From: Azonexus hydrophilus DSM 23864
GTDB lineage: Bacteria > Pseudomonadota > Gammaproteobacteria > Burkholderiales > Rhodocyclaceae
Direction: 5' to 3'
DNA length: 64,000 bases
Assembly (NCBI RefSeq): GCF_000429605.1
Contig: NZ_AUCE01000019.1
Coordinates: 1-64,000, forward strand
This document shows positions 61,367-64,000 of this stretch, one piece after another. A model generated the notes under the pieces. The model was not told where the DNA came from and did no database searches. It saw only the letters and a program-made list of their open reading frames with translations. Position 1 is the first letter of the stretch. Every line of letters starts with the position of its first letter. A program made the translations under genes and the position numbers.

Positions 61367-62923
61367 TCAGGCGTGAGCGTATTCATTGTCGTAGCGGCCG
61401 GTACCCAGGCTGCCCGGACCCTGCTTGGCGAAGCGCACCATCAGGTACATCTCGACCGCCAGCAGCAGCGTGTAGAAGCCGATGAAGCCGGCGAGCGAGC
61501 CGTAGAGGCTGCCGACTGACAGCGTCGACACCGACATGTGAGTCGGCAGCACGCCGTAGATGGTCCAGGGCTGGCGGCCGTATTCGGCGACGAACCAGCC
61601 GAGCTCGCAGGACAGCCAGGGCACCGGCAGCATCCACAGCGAGGCGCGCAGCAGCCACGGCTTGTCGGCGAAATTGCCCTTGATCGAGTACCACAGGGCG
61701 GCGCCGAACAGCGCCAGCATCAGGAAGCCGAAGGCAACCATCAGGCGGAAGGTCCAGAACAGCGGGGCAACGCGCGGGATGGTGTCGGCTACGGCTTTGT
61801 CGATGATTTCCGGGGTGACGTCGCGCATGTCGACAACGTATTTCTTCAGTAGCAGGCCGAAGCCGAGATCAGCCTTGTGCTGCTCGAATTCTTCCCTGAG
61901 CGCGGCGTCGTTCGGGGTCTTGCGCAAGGCTTCAAGGGTGACGACGGCCTCCATGCCGGACAGGATGCGTTCGCGGTTCTTCTCGCGGATTTCCTTGATG
62001 CCGGGAATCTGCTGGTCGAGCGAGCGGGTGCCGATGATGCCCATGACCCAGGGAATCTCGATGGCAAAGTCGTTCTTCATTTCGGCTTCGTTGGGAATCG
62101 CGATCAGGTTGAAGCCGGCCGGTGCCGGTTCGGTCTCCCACATCGCTTCCATCGCGGCCAGCTTGGTCTGCTGCGCTTCGCCGACGGTGTAGCCGGATTC
62201 GTCGCCGAGCACGATGACCGAGCAGATCGAGGCGAAGCCGAAGGCGGCGGCGATGCGGAAGCTCTTCTTGGCGAACTCGACGTCGCGCCCGCGCAGCAGG
62301 TAGAAGGCCGAGATCGAGAGGACGAACATGGCGCCGGTGACGTAGCCGGCCGAGACGGTATGGACGAACTTGGCCTGGGCGTCTGGGTTGAACAAGACGG
62401 CCCAGAAATCGACCATCTCCATGCGCATGGTCACGTAGCTGAATTCGGCGCCGACCGGATTCTGCATCCAGCCGTTGGCGATCAGGATCCACAGCGCCGA
62501 CAGGTTGGTGCCGACCGCCATGAGGATGGTCACCAGCAGATGCTGCTTGCGCGACAGACGGTCCCAGCCGAAGAAGAACAGGCCGATGAAGGTCGATTCG
62601 AGGAAGAAGGCCATCAGGCCTTCGATGGCCAGCGGCGCGCCGAAGATGTCGCCGACGTAGTGCGAGTAGTAGGCCCAGTTGGTGCCGAACTGGAACTCCA
62701 TGGTGATGCCGGTGGTCACGCCAAGCGCGAAATTGATGCCGAACAGCTTGCCCCAGAAACGGGTCATGTCCTTGTAGATGGTCTTGCCGGTCATCACGTA
62801 GGCGGATTCCATGATCACCAGGATCCAGGTCATGCCGATGGTCAATGGCACGAACAGGAAGTGGTACATCGCGGTGATCGCGAACTGTAGCCGGGACAGG
62901 TCGACAAGCTCTTCACTGAGCAT
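61367..62923 (-). CDS. cydA: Cytochrome bd ubiquinol oxidase subunit I
   Basis: 518 aa. His in [15 protein letters not shown] (high-spin haem ligand), [13 protein letters not shown] in the quinol-side loop, and a long Q-loop (about 250-380) as in the L-type E. coli enzyme. It oxidises ubiquinol and reduces O2 with high affinity, without proton pumping. Start ATG 62923 overlaps the cydP stop (62913-62915) by 11 nt and has AAGGAGAAACC upstream. Confidence 0.96.
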   Translation of the reverse strand: MLSEELVDLSRLQFAITAMYHFLFVPLTIGMTWILVIMESAYVMTGKTIYKDMTRFWGKLFGINFALGVTTGITMEFQFGTNWAYYSHYVGDIFGAPLAIEGLMAFFLESTFIGLFFFGWDRLSRKQHLLVTILMAVGTNLSALWILIANGWMQNPVGAEFSYVTMRMEMVDFWAVLFNPDAQAKFVHTVSAGYVTGAMFVLSISAFYLLRGRDVEFAKKSFRIAAAFGFASICSVIVLGDESGYTVGEAQQTKLAAMEAMWETEPAPAGFNLIAIPNEAEMKNDFAIEIPWVMGIIGTRSLDQQIPGIKEIREKNRERILSGMEAVVTLEALRKTPNDAALREEFEQHKADLGFGLLLKKYVVDMRDVTPEIIDKAVADTIPRVAPLFWTFRLMVAFGFLMLALFGAALWYSIKGNFADKPWLLRASLWMLPVPWLSCELGWFVAEYGRQPWTIYGVLPTHMSVSTLSVGSLYGSLAGFIGFYTLLLAVEMYLMVRFAKQGPGSLGTGRYDNEYAHA

Positions 62924-63089
62924 GGGTTTCTCCTTGCGGGGCGGTGGTGAAATGACGGGCGGCCGTCGTGTCGTCGACGGCGACCCGGACGTCGCGGATG
63001 AACAGCCACCAGATCGCCGTCAGGACGATCAGCTTGGCGATGACGAGAAGGATCAGTTCGCGTCTGAGTCGGCGGTCGCGTCGGTCCAT
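62913..63089 (-). CDS. cydP: Cytochrome oxidase putative small subunit CydP
   Basis: 58 aa with one membrane helix: Arg-rich start ([20 protein letters not shown]), helix [10 protein letters not shown], then a soluble tail. This is the CydP pattern seen upstream of cydA in betaproteobacteria. CGGAG precedes ATG 63089. The stop lies inside the start of cydA. Confidence 0.82.
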   Translation of the reverse strand: MDRRDRRLRRELILLVIAKLIVLTAIWWLFIRDVRVAVDDTTAARHFTTAPQGETHAQ

Positions 63090-63124
63090 GGCGGGCTCCG
63101 GTGGTTGAATAACAGTCTTTGCTT

Positions 63125-63140
63125 ATCAAGAGCCGTGCCA
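63125..63140 (-). promoter_or_regulatory. Sigma54-type promoter of the cyd operon
   Basis: On the minus strand TGGCACG-N4-TTGAT, one mismatch from the consensus TGGCACG-N4-TTGCW. It lies 36 bp before cydP. Transcription would start near 63114. The divergent gene encodes a sigma54 activator, which fits. Confidence 0.65.
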
Positions 63141-63185
63141 GCCCGAGCGGGGCTGAAAATTCGCCGCAAGTCATTGATTTGAAAA

Positions 63186-63206
63186 CCTGCGGCGTTTCGT
63201 CGCAGG
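63186..63206. promoter_or_regulatory. Inverted repeat, candidate upstream activator site
   Basis: CCTGCGGCG and CGTCGCAGG arms (9 bp, one mismatch) around TTT. It lies about 72-92 bp upstream of the predicted cyd start, the right distance for an enhancer of a sigma54 promoter. Confidence 0.45.
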
Positions 63207-63226
63207 GGGATTTTCTGGGCTTTTTT

Positions 63227-63263
63227 TGCCAGTTGTGGCAGAGTGTGGCAGTAATCAATGGCA
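63227..63263. repeat. TGGCA repeat cluster next to the sigma54 activator start
   Basis: TGCCA (63227-63231) opposite TGGCA (63236-63240), then TGGCA at 63246 and 63259, roughly 10-13 bp apart, and TGGCGG just after. Could be binding sites for the activator; it lies just before its own ATG at 63279. Confidence 0.35.
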
Positions 63264-63278
63264 GTGATTGGCGGAGAA

Positions 63279-64000
63279 ATGGCAGATAACAACGGTAGCC
63301 CCCAGCTCAGCGAACTGGTTTCCTTCCTGCAGACCTTGCCCGAGCCGCACATCCTGTGCGACCGCAACTACCGGATCATTGCCGCCAACGACGCTTATCG
63401 CGCTAGCTGGCTGGATCAGCAGGAAGTCGTCGGGCGCAAGTGCTACGAGGTTTCGCACCGCTACGATGTGCCTTGCGACCAGGCCGGCGAGTTCTGTCCG
63501 CTGCAGCGCAGCTTGCGATCCGGCCAGCGCGAGCGCGTGCTGCACCTGCACCACACGCCGCAGGGCGAGAGCTTCGAGAACATCGAGCTGTCGCCGATCC
63601 GCGATGCCAGCGGCGAGATCGTCTATTACATCGAGAAGCTCGAACCGCTGCCCGGCGCCCGCAGCCAGGCGCATGCGCAGGGCTTGATCGGTCGTTCGCC
63701 GGCCTTCGTGCGGATGATGGAAATGGTTGCCCGCGTCGCGCCGTCCGACGCCGCCGTGCTCCTGCAGGGTGAATCGGGCACCGGCAAGGAACTGGTCGCC
63801 GGCGCCATCCACCGGATCAGCAAGCGCGCCGACCAGCCCTTTGTTGCGGTCGACTGCTCGGGCTTGCCGGAAACGCTGTTCGAAAGCGAGTTGTTCGGCC
63901 ACGAGCGCGGCGCCTTCACCGGCGCCACCGCACGCAAGACCGGGCTGGTCGAGGCGGCGGCCGGTGGCACGCTGTTCCTCGACGAGGTCGGCGATATTCC
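63279..64000 (+). CDS. Sigma54-dependent transcriptional activator with cysteine-rich PAS domain (cut by window edge)
   Basis: 240 codons to the window end. The N-terminal PAS-like domain (about 15-125) has Cys55, His60, Cys66 and Cys73 in [20 protein letters not shown], a possible metal or redox site. A AAA+ domain follows with Walker A GESGTGKE (164-171) and the sigma54-contacting GAFTGA (211-216); Walker [10 protein letters not shown] ends the window. Start ATG 63279 after GGAGAA. It is divergent from the cyd operon, which has a sigma54-type promoter, so it likely activates cyd in response to oxygen or redox state; inferred. Confidence 0.9.
   Translation, partial: MADNNGSPQLSELVSFLQTLPEPHILCDRNYRIIAANDAYRASWLDQQEVVGRKCYEVSHRYDVPCDQAGEFCPLQRSLRSGQRERVLHLHHTPQGESFENIELSPIRDASGEIVYYIEKLEPLPGARSQAHAQGLIGRSPAFVRMMEMVARVAPSDAAVLLQGESGTGKELVAGAIHRISKRADQPFVAVDCSGLPETLFESELFGHERGAFTGATARKTGLVEAAAGGTLFLDEVGDI

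Noticed and set aside
63114..63127. FNR-like site (TTGAT on the minus strand) at the cyd promoter
   Set aside because: Only one half matches; the other half (AAAGA against ATCAA) fits at 2 of 5 positions. TTGAT is better explained as the -12 element of a sigma54 promoter.

Overview
The window reads as a 64 kb piece of a high-GC betaproteobacterial chromosome, most likely Rhodocyclales (Dechloromonas/Azonexus-like). The reasons are the family mix: phasin, CydP/CydX cytochrome bd, a TtrS-type sensor, an acetate symporter/DUF294 cluster and two-partner secretion. This placement is an inference from recognised families, not from a database search. Both edges cut genes: the left edge cuts a tyrosine integrase and the right edge cuts a sigma54 activator.

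Layout. 1-0.6 kb: integrase start and a tRNA-Val(CAC), the edge of an integrated element. 0.7-6.4 kb: GIY-YIG/HugZ fusion, phasin with a clear sigma70 promoter, cyclic-nucleotide-domain protein plus AI-2E-type permease, parC. 6.5-10 kb: a TsdA-like dihaem cytochrome c next to a TtrS/TtrR-type two-component system, with a promoter and candidate operator that can be read base by base. 10-20 kb: NSS transporter, diguanylate cyclase, B12-type radical SAM protein, a protein with three copies of one motif, SOS-controlled dinB that may be leaderless, EamA permease, two patatins. 20-33 kb: parE, FapA-like protein, nfsB, GNAT, zinc-ribbon membrane protein, chrA, AsmA, thioesterase plus radical SAM pair, and a divergent OmpR-type regulator/7TMR-DISM kinase pair. 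33-38 kb: TpsA/TpsB secretion pair. 38-42 kb: UPF0149/SEC-C protein, DegP-type protease, class I fumarase.

42.5-56.5 kb is the most interesting block. acs is followed by a structured intergenic RNA, a small membrane protein and a symporter-fused histidine kinase (CrbS/CbrA architecture). Then come a lone receiver, a membrane protein that joins a degenerate kinase core to an intact DEDDh exonuclease, two DUF294 nucleotidyltransferase-type proteins, a second exonuclease-fold protein that has lost its catalytic residues, and a sodium:solute symporter with its small subunit. Spacing is so tight that most of it must be one operon. It looks like an acetate uptake, activation and signalling island in which exonuclease-fold and nucleotidyltransferase proteins are signalling parts.

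56.5-64 kb: a lone CZB protein, a BASS-family transporter, and a cytochrome bd operon reading leftward (cydP-cydA-cydB-Rieske-cydX-ybgE-NifX-like). Two of its genes (cydP, cydX) are very short. A stray Rieske protein sits inside the operon. A sigma54-type promoter with upstream dyads faces a divergent sigma54 activator with a cysteine-rich PAS domain.
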